From Rhytidiadelphus loreus (Eukaryota; Streptophyta; Bryopsida; Hypnales; Hylocomiaceae): 64,000 nt of DNA. Under the pieces are notes generated by a model. The model ran no database searches and was not told the origin of the DNA. It was given only the letters and a program-made list of their open reading frames with translations. This document shows positions 26,540 to 38,300 of the stretch, piece by piece. The stretch is taken from positions 66,049,093 through 66,113,092 of the forward strand of contig OX344763.1 in assembly GCA_947034895.1 (NCBI GenBank), written 5' to 3'. Each line of letters starts with the position of its first letter. Position 1 is the first letter of the stretch. The position numbers and the translations under genes were made by a program.

Positions 26540-26992
26540 AGCTCTTGAATTTTTTTTGGTGTGGAGGGTTCTTGGAAAAAACTTATTTGTTGCTTGAAAT
26601 GCTCCCGTGCATTGTAGAAGTCAGTAGAGTGGCAGAAGATGCAAGAAATTTTGCTCATTTGCATGTTCATCGACATTTGTACACTCTAATGTTTTTAAAG
26701 TGAAAAAATCAAGTTCCCTCACATGCCTCGTTTATTCCTCCAGGCCCTAATCCAAATTCAATCTTTGCGGTCCTCACGATCCGAAACAATGAAAATCTAA
26801 AGATTTTCTAAAACTTCTGTACATCATGACTCCTAACCAAAATGTAATCCAATGTCTGCTTTCCTTCCATTCTAGAGGTCAACATCTCCCGTGCCCACAC
26901 TAGGAAGTATTCATGCAAAACTCTGACAACTATATAAAATTCAAGGCACTTTCTTCCTTACAAGTCCTACAGAGAAATCCATCCCCTTCTGT

Positions 26993-27064
26993 TCAAAAAT
27001 CGCACTTCCCCCAACTTTCATGTACAAATGGCACATGGAATACCGCCATTTTAACAAAATTGCC
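26993..27064 (-). pseudogene. Scrap of the partner gene's 3' end
   Basis: Twenty-three minus-strand codons (GNFVKMAVFHVPFVHE and onward) match the C-terminal part of the partner gene at 9849-12507 and end in TGA at 26993. Orientation and place, convergent and downstream of the transposase, are the same as in copy 1. Sequence beyond 27070 is unrelated AT-rich DNA, so the rest of the partner gene was deleted or replaced here. Confidence 0.7.
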
Positions 27065-28304
27065 TATAATTTCTTCCAAAAATGTGCACAATGGAATTTG
27101 AATTTAAAATTTATTGTGTTGAAGAATTGAGTTGGGAGTGTAGGAAAAAGAATTCAAAGAATAACAACTTCATTTTCATACTTCAAAAAATTGTCAAGTA
27201 GAAGTAGGTCCAAGATTGAAAGAAAAACTAAATTGATAATAGCTCTTACATGGGATTGAAACACAATAATCCGTTAGTCCCAACGGTGAGATTGTTGGGG
27301 GAAGCAAACTTCCCCTTTTAAAATAAACAAATTTGAGAAAATTTGAAAATTGCATTTTCAAATGAATCCTATAAGTTATTTTTTCAAAGATTTGTTTACA
27401 TTGCCTTAAAAATGAGAGAGTTCTTAACTTGCACATCACTAATCAAAATGGAATGAATCAAAGCTTTTTATGTAGACAAAAACATAAGGTTAGCAAAAAC
27501 AAAAACAAAATTAAATCTATTTTGAATTTTTGCAATATTTTTTGTACTGCCTGCCGAGTTTAGTTCTAGGTATTTTGTGGCGTAACTTTTGCTTCCGGAC
27601 ACCAATTGAAATAAAAATTATATTCCCTCAAAGCTTATCAAATTTTCTCTTTTCAAAAAAGTTTCAAAAAATTAGGGTACAATTTGAGCCCAAAGACACG
27701 TGCCCAAATTCCAAATTGTCTCTAGAGGGGACAATGGGACTTAAGGGGTTCATCATATTCACTTTTTCTATTTCTGCAACTAAAATGATAACAATTACAA
27801 TCTTCCATGAAATGAATTGAGATAATGGGATTGCCTACAATGATATACAATTTTGAATTCCAAGTAATAAAATTTAAGGTTTAGAGTTGAACTAATTTTA
27901 GAAGCTTAAATGTCAATGCAAATGACAATGTCAAAGTGAACTTCAACTTTAGCTCTTTGATAATAAGCTTCATACAATCAGTTGTACCACATATTTGATT
28001 TTGTTTGAAGATAGTGAAGAATTTGGAGTAGAAAATAATGTAGAATATATTTCAAAAATGAAGGCACTATAATATTCTCGGTAATATTGCAATACAAATG
28101 TGTAGCACACAATCATAGAAGGCTCGAAGTTGGCCTATGTGCAACAAAACTAAAACATTGAGAGCTACATGCTTCTATCATATAAAATACGCTTCTATAT
28201 ACTAGGGGTTTGACATTATATATCCTTGGACGTAAACCAAATAACCAAAGGAGAAATGAAGTCCATCTTCAAATTCTTAGACGTCAAATCCATTTGGATT
28301 GTTT
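27065..28304. other. AT-rich, no gene recognised
   Basis: Short frames only. It contains no palindromes of the three sets and no recognisable element ends. Confidence 0.4.
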
Positions 28305-29115
28305 TTACTTAGAAGAACTTGCTTCACCATGTGAAGGTTGAAGTGCCCCTTGAAGGACTATCTTCTTCTTTGTACGAGTTCGTGAAGTTGGTCCTTCTGC
28401 ATTCAAAATAAATTCCACGACGTTGGAATCTTGGAGAGCTTGTAGGGTCCTTGTCGTTTGTGGAGAATGTGCTTCCAAAAGATAGTCTAATGCTTGACTT
28501 TGGTAATAAGGTCCATATGTAGAGTCCATGCAAGCCATGTTAGTCATGTCTTCAAGAGAGGCAAATTGATTGCAATCAAGTCCCCTTTTACCTTCATTAT
28601 CCCAACGGTGTCCTTCCGGATGAGGACCCCATTTGAATTCTCCAGAGCTCTTCTCGAAGTATCCACCAAGGCATTGGTAGAAGAATGCCCTTCTCCCTTC
28701 ATTGTGTGGACCTTTTCCCATCAACTTTGGTGCCACTTTGACAATCTCAGCCGGTTCAGTTTCCCTGTTTAATTGAGAGCTACTAAGTGCCTTTTCATCA
28801 TCATGTAGGCCTTGACGCCAACTCCAAACGAGGTCACGACCCCACAATGTCATATTAGTCGTCGTTTCAACGCTATGTTCCCAAGAAGGTGGCATGTATG
28901 TCATCAAGTTGAACATGGAATACAAGCGATCATGGAATGGTGCTGAACAAAGTATACAATGTCATCTAATAAGGCATCCCATAAGGAGGCATTGAGGATG
29001 GTACACATGTACACATGACCCGAGAGCCCAACCACCTTTAGGGCCAAATTGCTCTTGACAAATGGGACATTTTGTATGGTCGAGTACGAAAGCTACAAGT
29101 TGTGGCCACGGTTGA
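28305..29115 (-). pseudogene. RING-H2 zinc-finger gene, 5' truncated
   Basis: Read from 29115 downward, the frame opens in the middle of a protein. It encodes a RING-H2 finger with spacing C-x2-C-x14-C-x-H-x2-H-x2-C-x10-C-x2-C (KCPIC, CVHVYHPQC, CILC). It continues with LYSMFNLMTYMPP and WGRDLVWSW and ends at 28305. One in-frame TGA (28962-28964) lies between the sixth and seventh zinc ligands and fits CGA to TGA. The finger spacing and following motif match the intact gene at 52072. RING-H2 proteins usually act as ubiquitin ligases; that activity is not shown here. The 5' part is missing exactly where a hAT-type terminus begins at 29116. Confidence 0.75.
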
Positions 29116-29420
29116 TAGGGTGTCCGAACGTGACGCTGGACGTCCGGACGTCCGCGGGCGCTAACCCTAGGACGTATTATGACATACCTGGCGATTAATG
29201 GTGTTCGTCCGCTAGACGGGCGGACGGCCGATTTTTCTGACGGAACAAGAGCAGACAGCCCGACGGATCAGAAGTGGACGGACCGACGGAGCAGGAGTAG
29301 ACTGGCGACCAGATCTCCGTCCGCCCGTCGGGGGCCCATCCGCTTTTGACGGTGACCATGCAATGTGACGGACGCTGATTTTCCACCGCTAGATCTTGCC
29401 GTCCGCTTGTGTGCCGTTCG
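29116..29420. mobile_element. hAT-type left terminus with GGACG-rich subterminal repeats
   Basis: TAGGGTG at 29116 is followed by GGACGTCCGGACGTCCGCGG and, about 70 bp in, GACATACC. Read inward, this matches the right end of the nested element at 54976-59404 (TAGGGTTGAC, the same GGACGTCC run, GACATACC). Dense GCGGACGG/CCGTCCGC motifs follow to about 29420. The border cuts the RING gene, so this element inserted into it. I did not find the partner end or target duplication. Confidence 0.65.
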
Positions 29421-29629
29421 ATGCTCCCGTACGTGGACTCATGCCATTTGATTGCATAAATAGTGGAGAGCACGGCTTATTTTGCCACAATCGTTTCCCT
29501 TGCGGAGTGGGTGATCTAGTGCCTAAGGCTCTATGCGCCTCTTCCGTTTTAGTGTGCAAATGATTGTGATCGAATCCTAAATTTTTTCAAGTGTAAGTGT
29601 GAATCATTAATCACTTAAGCAAGCTTACC

Positions 29630-30730
29630 ATGCCTCGCGATAACAAATCGAAGTCCAGTAAGAAGGGCAAATCCCAAGACATAGATTGGGATGATTGGGA
29701 AAACCAAATGTGCGTAGCTAAACCGGGATGGGAAGAAGAGCCCAAAAAATCTTGAGACTACACAACGTGCAAGAAGTACATCAAAATGACGCACCTCTCC
29801 AAAATGTGGTCAAGAGAACGCGCAAAGGTGCAAGTTTGCCGTTGGGAAGGACAAATTTCCACATGCCAAAGCAAACACTTTGTTCATCGATACGAGGAAG
29901 TAACACGTTCAGCTCAAATATGGGACTCCAAATCGAATTTAATGAACTATTCCAACATGACCATGGTTTGGGCGGAGATTGTACTCCACAAAGATGTAGA
30001 TTGGCGCACAATTTAGGGAAAAGATGTTACCCACTTGAATCGCAGGGATGCGGTACTTTATACCAGTTGGACTGGACCGAGCGATTGCATGCCAGAGTGG
30101 TCTAATTGAGGCCAGTTTGGATTTCCACCGGTTGTATTGTCGGATGTAGAAGATGAATGGTCAGGTGATGATGATGAGAAAGATACTCCAACACCCGCGA
30201 GGATGGAAGAGAGGCACGAGCGTACAGAAGATCAGGAAGACATTCAATACCAACAAGAAATGCGAGAGGCAATGCAAAGAAGCCTAGAGGACCGTGGTCG
30301 ACAATATGGCCATCATGGGGTGTACAAACCCGATCGTGGTGCATATGGCTCGCAAGATACACGAAGTATTTCACACTATGATAATGACCCTCAAGGGGGG
30401 TATCACAGCTCAAGGACAAGCCACGGAACCACGCATCATTTTGAAGGTAACCAGGGAGGCTCCCAATACAACTTTACGTCTACTGGAGGTGGTTCTCATA
30501 AACCTCAAGGAGGCCCTTCTTATGGCGGTTCAACTCAAGGAGCATCTACTCACAATGATTCAATTCCTCCTCCAACTTTTGGAGGTCCATACCAAGGACA
30601 TTATGGACAAGCAAGTGGGCAAAATAGATATGGAGACGACTACTATGGTGGAGGACCATTTCTCAGTGTTTATAGGTCTACTAATACAGGCCCAAGTCAA
30701 AAATATGACACCGAATTAGAATCTGCGTGA
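29630..30730 (+). pseudogene. CKKY-family gene, copy 1, broken
   Basis: One frame from ATG 29630 to TGA 30728 (366 codons), interrupted by TGA 29753, TAG 30014 and TGA 30107, all reachable from CGA or CAG by C to T. The N-terminus is charged. A core of about 85 residues follows: TCKKYIKMTHLSKMW, then Cys-containing sequence, KHFVHRYEE, NYSN and VDWRTI. The C-terminal half is Gly/Ser/His/Gln-rich and low in complexity. The core aligns with the gene at 49457. I do not know its function. The conserved Cys and His residues could bind metal. It sits just inside the hAT-type terminus at 29116, so it is probably cargo or an accessory gene of that element. Confidence 0.65.
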
Positions 30731-31315
30731 AGTAGATTGGACTATTGGACTATTGGACATTTGTAAGATTGTAGTTGTTGTCTCACAATACAATCAAGTC
30801 ATTGTAATCTCTTGCCACATGATATAGAAAGTGACAAGCACGATACAAAGATGTCGGCTCTTAACAAATAGTACTTTTCTATTTGTAAATTATGAATAAA
30901 ATATATTGTAATTAAGCCCTAAAGCCCTATGGATGTTTTTAGAAAAATGGATTTGTTCAGACCACTTCTACTTTATTTACCGTAGAAAAACATAAACATC
31001 AATTTTTTTTGGAATTTAAACATAGTATGTTGTACATAACTTATTTGAGAGTATGGTACAAAAATTTCAAGAATTTTGACCGTATGGATTGGAAGATATG
31101 GCATTCAAAGCACTGCATTTGAACACCTTTAATCTCAGACAAAATTTGCTTAAATAATTTTTTACAAATTAAAATCTGTAATTTTGGTTTAATTTACAAG
31201 ACCACAACCCAATTTCACTTTGGATTTTTAATTTCATTTAGGTTTCTAGAATAATTAATTGAAAATTGATTCAAGGAGTTCAGCACTTAAGCTTCTCCTA
31301 AACAAAATCAACTTC
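30731..31315. other. AT-rich, no gene recognised
   Basis: About 600 bp between the CKKY gene and the 3' end of the Mutator-like gene. No terminal repeat was recognised. Confidence 0.4.
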
Positions 31316-34300
31316 TCAAAACAACATATTGTATAATTGTATTATTTCAATACAAATGGTGCTTCCAAATATTTCTTCTCCTTCCAAATGAGGTATGCGA
31401 CTCCCGATACCTTCAGATCCGGATAGTGTATTTAGTGCCTCTGCAATTTTCTTGGGATCTCCGCTCCGTCTTGCAGCTCTCAATTTCAACTCCCCCTTCG
31501 AGGGACCAGAGCCAGATGCATGTCCCTTCAAGTAAGCGCGATAATTTGTCATCTGCATCCAAGCACGGATACTATCGTCGCAAGTGGCATCAAATAAGTT
31601 GTTACCTCGATTTCTCGACATTTGAAGCCACTTGTTATGCACTGTTTCCGACAAGTTGCATGAAGGCATGTCAGCCATCTCCTCCAAACTCAATCCCTAC
31701 CCCCCCCCAAGAAATTCACATTCAATGGAAAGGACAAAAAGCAATAAACATTGAAAATTGAAAACCAATGAGTTCATGTACGTGGCACATAAGATGAAAA
31801 ACACGTAAAGAAACTGAAATAAAAAATAAGGTAGTCCTCTTCGAATTTGCAATCCTAGCCCTTCATGAAGTAATTAGAAAATACTCATAGTTATATACCA
31901 TAAAACAAAAAAGAACAATAAATTCTAAGATTTATTTGACAATGCAGGAACAACCAAATCAGATAAGTATTGCAATGACCTTACCATTTGCATGAAGCCT
32001 CCCCACTGCCTATAACAAAAATGCCAGAATGCAAGCCAATGGTCCAAGTGATGAAGTGCATCTTCCGTGGTAGCTCCAGAAGATAACCACCATGACCGAA
32101 TTGCTAGGTATTTGGTCTTTGCGTCCTCCATGTTCTTTGAATCTTTGTATTGCTTACATAATAAAGTGTGTTGATGTTGGAATGCTTGCTTGATATACTT
32201 TTGTGTGTGCTTTTGAAGTGAAGAATTCCAATGCAACAAGCAAGTACGTTCCTGATTTTCCATTTTCTGATTGGCAGAGCCACTCCCATAGATGATACGA
32301 ACCGCATTCCAATTGGCCATAGCACTATCGGCCATAAACCCCTTGGAGTTTGGGTGTTCTATTCTGTGTCGGGACATGACAGCATTCAAGCATTTCCAAA
32401 AAATCACTTGAATCTCTGTATCTTCCAATTGTATATCGCATGTAGAAATGGTCATCACCTTTTTGTACTCAGGGTCATACACATGGCAAGCCATCGTGGT
32501 CCAGTCCTTCACACGCTTCACGTGGTCAAACATCATCCACGCATTTTCTAGATTCCCTCCTGGTTGCATGCGTTTCACCAGATCTACTCCACTGCCGGGT
32601 CCTTCTGACAGCATCTTGAAAATGTACACCTTCTCCTTCCCTTGTCCAGGGAAAACGCTGTCGTGAATGAATTCGAACTTAGCCTCCTTCTTCATGGTCA
32701 TAATATTGTCGATAACGCCTCTGCGATTGTTTGAGCGGAATGAAGATATGACGTTGCGGATGTTTGGACTACTTAAGTACTCAAAGCGGTCCATGACCTC
32801 TTCTAGTTCCTGTCCTTTCAACATCTTCTTCTCTCCCTTCTCATTGTGAAAAAGATAGGTTGTTAGGAAGTCTTTGCTAGCAGAGAGAGCAATTGCGGAG
32901 TTGGTGGCCAGAGGTGTTTTCGCGACCTGCTCCGCAATGAGTCCACAAATCTTTTCTGCAGAGTCTCTGTACATGCCTTTCGCTACCGGGTGACAATGAT
33001 CTCCGATATGAATAGCTGCCCTACTCATTTTCGGATTGTCACTACAACAGTAGTAAATTCTAGCACTGCATGTGTTCACACACGTAGGTGTAACTTTGCA
33101 AAGCTTACAAACTAACGTGCAATCTTTGGGACCAGTATCCCCTACTACAAAAGGAAAGGTAGTATACCCGGTCCACTCTGTTTCATTGCGGTTTTTAGCT
33201 CTAGTCAGATAATCGCACTCTGGATTCAAACAAGCAAGATGACCAACGCAGTATGACTTACGGAACTTTAGGTTATCGCAGTTGTGGAATTTTTGTTAGT
33301 CAAGACCTTGCACCAAGGGTGACCATCATAGCGCTTATCCATCCCTTCTAGGTTCTTGGCTACAGAGGAAGATGACCGGCATGGAGGCAACTCGAAGATA
33401 ACATCACCATTGAATACTGGTGGAAGGAATTGTACATGATGGTGTTCTACAGCATTTAGATCCATCATAGACAGTTCATTCCTAGATCGATGCATTCTGC
33501 CTAATCTCTTCAAACACTCCATAATGCTTACTCTATCAGTAGGAGATGGATGGAACGGAGGACGTGAGAATAAGGACGGCGATTGACTTTGTGAAGGGGT
33601 ACTACATCTTGACTTCATGAGAGTCGTTTCCACCGAGGGAGTGTGGATAGAGCTTGTTGTCTTCTGAAAAATATAGTCAGGAGACTCACCTTCTGATTCA
33701 CTAGATAATTCTATGATTGGATCTAGTTTCTCAAGTTTCACCTTCCTCAATACTACATGTTCTGGAAAGACTGGCTTCACTTCACGAGGTGGATTAGGTG
33801 AACCGGTGTGTGCAATATAAGGCATGTCTACTGTAGAATTATCGGATTGGCGGCTAAGAATCTCAGTAGAGGCATCTATAATAGAAAGAGGAAGCCCGTA
33901 TGCTCTATAGTTTCCGGGAGCAAGATACCAGCAATGCGTTCCATCTTCCACGGTTCTCAACATAGGAACAGATTGTTGAACTTGACCTGCTTCTGACATC
34001 CTTTCTTCTTCGACATATATGGAGGCTTCTACAAACCTAAAACGGACATGGAGAAGGTGTGATAGAACTTTAGCACGTCCTCCATCCTCTAACGGAAACA
34101 CAATAGGGACCTCATGTCCAACAACTCGAATGCATGCCATCATGTGAATCTGCAGAGGGAGTACTAGCAAAAACGACACTAATTTGGACGTGGGAGATGA
34201 GGTACAAACCAACTTGCCTCGAAGTAGTTGGTTACACTTCTTCACTTTATACTTGCTATTTTTTTTTTTCCATGATGAAGCCAATTTATTGGGCCGCCTC

Positions 34301-34356
34301 GTCTTAGCCTCTTTTGGGTTCATAACGTAATGTTGCAAGAGGAATATCTTCCTCAT
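31316..34356 (-). CDS. Mutator-like transposase with WRKY-GCM1-type zinc finger, one frameshift
   Basis: Exons 34356-31985 and 31696-31316 join in phase at a GT-AG intron. Order in the protein: a basic start, a Ser-rich linker with PIIELSSESEGES (a SUMO-interaction-like motif), then DGHPWCK and CDNLKFRKSYC with HLAC and ECDY, a WRKY-GCM1-like zinc-binding fold known from Mutator-like transposases. A Cys-rich segment and IHIGDHCHPV follow, then an RNase H-like core with ACHVYDPEYKKVMTISTCD and GFMADSAMANWNAVR, and a C-terminal HNKWLQ region in exon 2. The only clear damage is a one-base frameshift in a run of five T at 33290-33294, inside the zinc finger. That could be real or a sequence error. 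The true first exon may lie upstream (see 35054-35180). It is far less decayed than most transposon genes here. Confidence 0.75.
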
Positions 34357-35053
34357 TCATTTTAAGATAATATACTTTCTTGATTGATAATTATGTTGTA
34401 TTATATGAAAATGAAAGTCGTTGTTTGGGAAAGGACAGTACTGCACTATTTTTTTGGTGTTAAGAACTACACTAGCATTGCAAATGGATCCCAAGTGTAT
34501 TAATAATGACTGGATGAGAATTGAAGGTCGTCAGATATTCATAAGAGCTATATCGGGGAAATTCTAATGTACCCATTCATTCTGGACATTTTTTTGGGCT
34601 AACCACCACCATTCCGTTGAAGTTTCTAATGAGTAAGGGTTGCTTAACGGATCTTTAAGAGAATACCTTGTCATAGAAGATATGATTTGGTCATACACCT
34701 CTCTTACAACTACCAAATCTTATTAATTCTTCTATGGATTTTCCTACAGATTTCTGACAGAATCGGGCGGTTCACTGACCAGTACGATTTGGAATCAAAG
34801 AATTCTGAGGTACGGTACCTCATGAAGGCCTTTCAAGAATAGATATTATTTTTTCATAAATGGAAATCCAGCTGATCACTTAGGATTCAGTTGGGCAACA
34901 TTCTCGAGACACTATACACACAACTATTAGTGGGCTACGATTCTTTATTACTTGAGAATTTTCATTAACGTCCGGACAAAGTACTTACTAGTATTTAAGA
35001 CCCTGTAGTCATTTTCGAAGTACTAAATGATTTGATTAATGTGTAGTACGTAC

Positions 35054-35180
35054 CTTGCGCCGGCACGATGGAGTGACCAATGAATGCCAACCTTGTTTGG
35101 GAGAGATTCCAACACTTGAATTTCAAATGGCAGCTTTGAAACGTACAGTAAGCGTCATTTCCTTCACTGGCAATTCTCAT
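35054..35180 (-). other. Possible first exon of the Mutator-like gene
   Basis: Minus-strand ATG at 35180 opens 42 codons (EGNDAYCTFQSCHLKFKCW and onward) ending at a good donor, CAAG followed by GTACGT. A plausible acceptor, CTCCCTCTGCAG, lies upstream of ACIRVVGHE in the main exon, but the phases do not match directly, so another small exon or different border would be needed. Confidence 0.35.
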
Positions 35181-35319
35181 CTTCTCCCACCATCACACAC
35201 TCCAATTCTTATAACTACATAATGGTGGTTTCGGTTGTTCTAAGACAGACCCATTGTTTTAGGTTTAAATCCCGCTACCGCTTGTAGTTCAGATGATTTG
35301 ATTCCATGTAGTTTACCAC
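35181..35319. promoter_or_regulatory. Short shared 5' region of a divergent gene pair
   Basis: Only about 140 bp separate the proposed start of the Mutator-like gene (-) from the first open exon of the plus-strand gene. A TTATAACTA stretch near 35209 is a weak TATA-like candidate. A two-way promoter is inferred from layout alone. Confidence 0.35.
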
Positions 35320-38300
35320 ATGCGTGTAGAGGTCCAAGTAGCTCATACCCTTAGTCACCAGCACCGGAAGAGGCGAAAGAGGCATAGTTCATTTTATTTT
35401 TCATCTAGAAAAGCCTTGAAAAGATCTAGGATGACAAGAGGTAAAAGAGTGGTTTCGAGGACAGCTCAGGGAACAGGAGGGGATTCTCGAAAAGTTCTTA
35501 CGTTTGGAGCTGGAATAAGTGGTGACCACGATGTGGGAGTGAACAATGATGATGCGGTTCAAGAGATCTCCGGGGAGGGTAATAGTGCACAACATGGAGC
35601 AAGAGACTTGGACACAGTAAATGTAAGACTCCTTCATTCTAATTCTTATTATTTGCGAGAGTCCTTGGATTTAGGGCGAAATTGTCTTTACAACGTGTTC
35701 TTTGTGCACCTACTACTTGTGCTCACCATTGCAATTGTACCAGGCTTTGTGCAAAACTAGGGTCTCTTGAAGAAGAGTTAGCTGTGAAAAGGCCTTTGGT
35801 ATGAAGCGTATTATATTATAGGAATATTATTTTCTATAGCCGTTACCAATTCTTGAATATAAACCTAGAAGCGAGGTTTACCGTAGGCAGAGTTTAGGCT
35901 ATCCTAACTATAGAGATATGTTACTATTGTTTGAAAGCTTAGATAATAATAATATCATTCACCCTAGATGTTCATTACACTTTTGATTTTAAGAAAATAT
36001 CATGCACCTTTGAGCGACTTCTCTCTCAAAGAACTCCAGTACATTTTGCCTCTTACATGTTTAGGAGGTGTACATTTGTGAGGGGGGGGGGGGCGCTTAT
36101 AGAAAACACTTTTACTTAAACATAAAAAATTTGTAACTAATACTACAATGGTCCAAAAAATATGAAACTACTTGGGTTCAATTTCAATTTCATTTTTCAT
36201 ACAACTAAAATGTACTGCAAATTCTTTGTATCAGTTTAGCTTCCCAGAAATAAAAATCAACTATTAAAAGTTCACTTGAATGGCCCCCAACCTAAAATTT
36301 AGATAATCTGCTACCAGAGCTGGTGACGCAGTAGGAAGAAAATCCGTTAATCTAGATTCTGGTTTGGAAACCCTTGTTCGAATCAAGAGGAATGGGGGGA
36401 GCAGCTGGATAACCCTTGTCCAAAATAGTTTGAAGGCGCCGCTGGTTCCTCGCTGACTTTCCCGCATTTCGGTGCTGGCTATGACAGTTGGCGTCGGCTG
36501 GTACACTACTTTTCGGGGGAAGGGTCTCGCCGTCCCTCCACATGAGCTCTCGATTCTTCCACTTGATCCATTCCTCCTGCAAAGTCTCCAGCACGTCCGT
36601 TTTCATTTTCAGAAGTGCAAACCTCAGTTGTTTTGACTGTTCCTTTGCAGCAGGGGAGGATGACTCGCAGCACAAGGAGCCGCGCTGGACAAGAGGACCC
36701 GAATCCGCAAGCTCGTGGGGGGAGATCAACTCCAACTCGACCACGCAACCAGGTAAGAAATATTCTTTCTCGATGCAGCACCTGAGCTTTTGCAAGCTTG
36801 TTTGCAGGTCTCGAAAGTCGTTCACGTTCTAGAAACAGTTTATGATTCGGCCATTGGTTCACGTCATCGACAACTGGTTCACGTTGATCTTCTTCAACTG
36901 ATCTCCGGAAGGTGACTGAAGAATGTCGGCGACGTTGAAGAATGCCACTACTGCATTTTGGTTTCCAAGTTCAGTCGCTTAGTACTACGGACTCGAGCTT
37001 CGAAATTCAGGGGCCATCGAATCTTCTTGTTTCTACTCGTCCGATTCGTCTCCCGGCGATGCTTCGGTCGTGTTCAGTCGCTGAGTGCTGAGGTCGGGAG
37101 CTTGAAATTTCAGGGTCCATCTTCTGTATTTTACTCGTCCGATTCTTCTCCATGCTCCGGTCGTGACGATCCGCGAGGTCGTGGATCAGGGTCCTTCGGT
37201 CGCGGATTTGGTTCGTGGATGAGGGACCTGTGAGTTCATGGATCAGGTCCATGCTTTGGTCGTGCCAACCTGTGAGTTATACGTTTTTTGGGGGGTCGGA
37301 CCGGACCTCCGCAAAGGTCAGTCGGATCCGACTGATCCCTGGAGAGGGTCAGCCGGACCCCCACAAACAAGTAATACATTTTTCTAGTTGCATTTTTCTA
37401 GTTGCATTTTTCGAGTAATACATTTAACTAGTAATCTCATGGACAAGGGAATCCAGTCCTGTGATCTTCGGTGGTTTTCCGAGTCCTGATCACCGATCAC
37501 CCGATCGCGACGTTCTGAAATGTTTTGAAGTTCAGGTTAACTTTTATGTTGACCTGTATCAGTGTACGGGAGTGATCACCGATCACCGATGAACCAATCG
37601 TTGGGATTTGGAGATTTTTGAAGTTCAGGGTAACCTTGTCGATCACATTCTTTGGGATGTTCACCGATCAAGTACAGCCCGATTACCCGAACGCTGGCTT
37701 CTAGAAATTTTTTAAGTATCCTCGAACTTTGACGATCACCTGTATTGGGGGGTCGGACTGGTCCTCCCTGAGGTACCGTCGGATCCGACTGATCCCTGGC
37801 GAGGTTCAGTCGGACCCCCCAAAACTGGTGACCGTCTGGATTCGGTAACGTCTGTGGTTTGTTTTTTTAAACGGTAAGATGTTTTTGGAACACCTACGAA
37901 GTGGAAGAGAAATGTTCTTTCCCTGGCATTTTGACATTCCCATTTGACAGAAATAGAGTGATTCAGGAATTAGTCTACCAAAAAAAAATGCATTATAAAA
38001 GTGACCTCCGAGTACTAAATTGAGGGGGTCAACGGAACTCATCCTGGTGGTCAGTCGGATCCGACTGAACCAAAAGTCGGATCAGGCCAACCCCCAGAAT
38101 ATGGTACTTGTATTCATTTTTTGATTATATTTTAGGTGCCTTATCCAATTATCTATTTATTGTCCTTTATTTTTCGTCATTATCCAATTATCTATTTATT
38201 GGTCTTTATTGTCCTAGTTTTTCCTTTTTTTTTTTTTTTTCACCTACGTCGTTGGACTTTGTGGGGTTTTGGAACCTCATGTCTCGTCCTAGTTTTCCGT

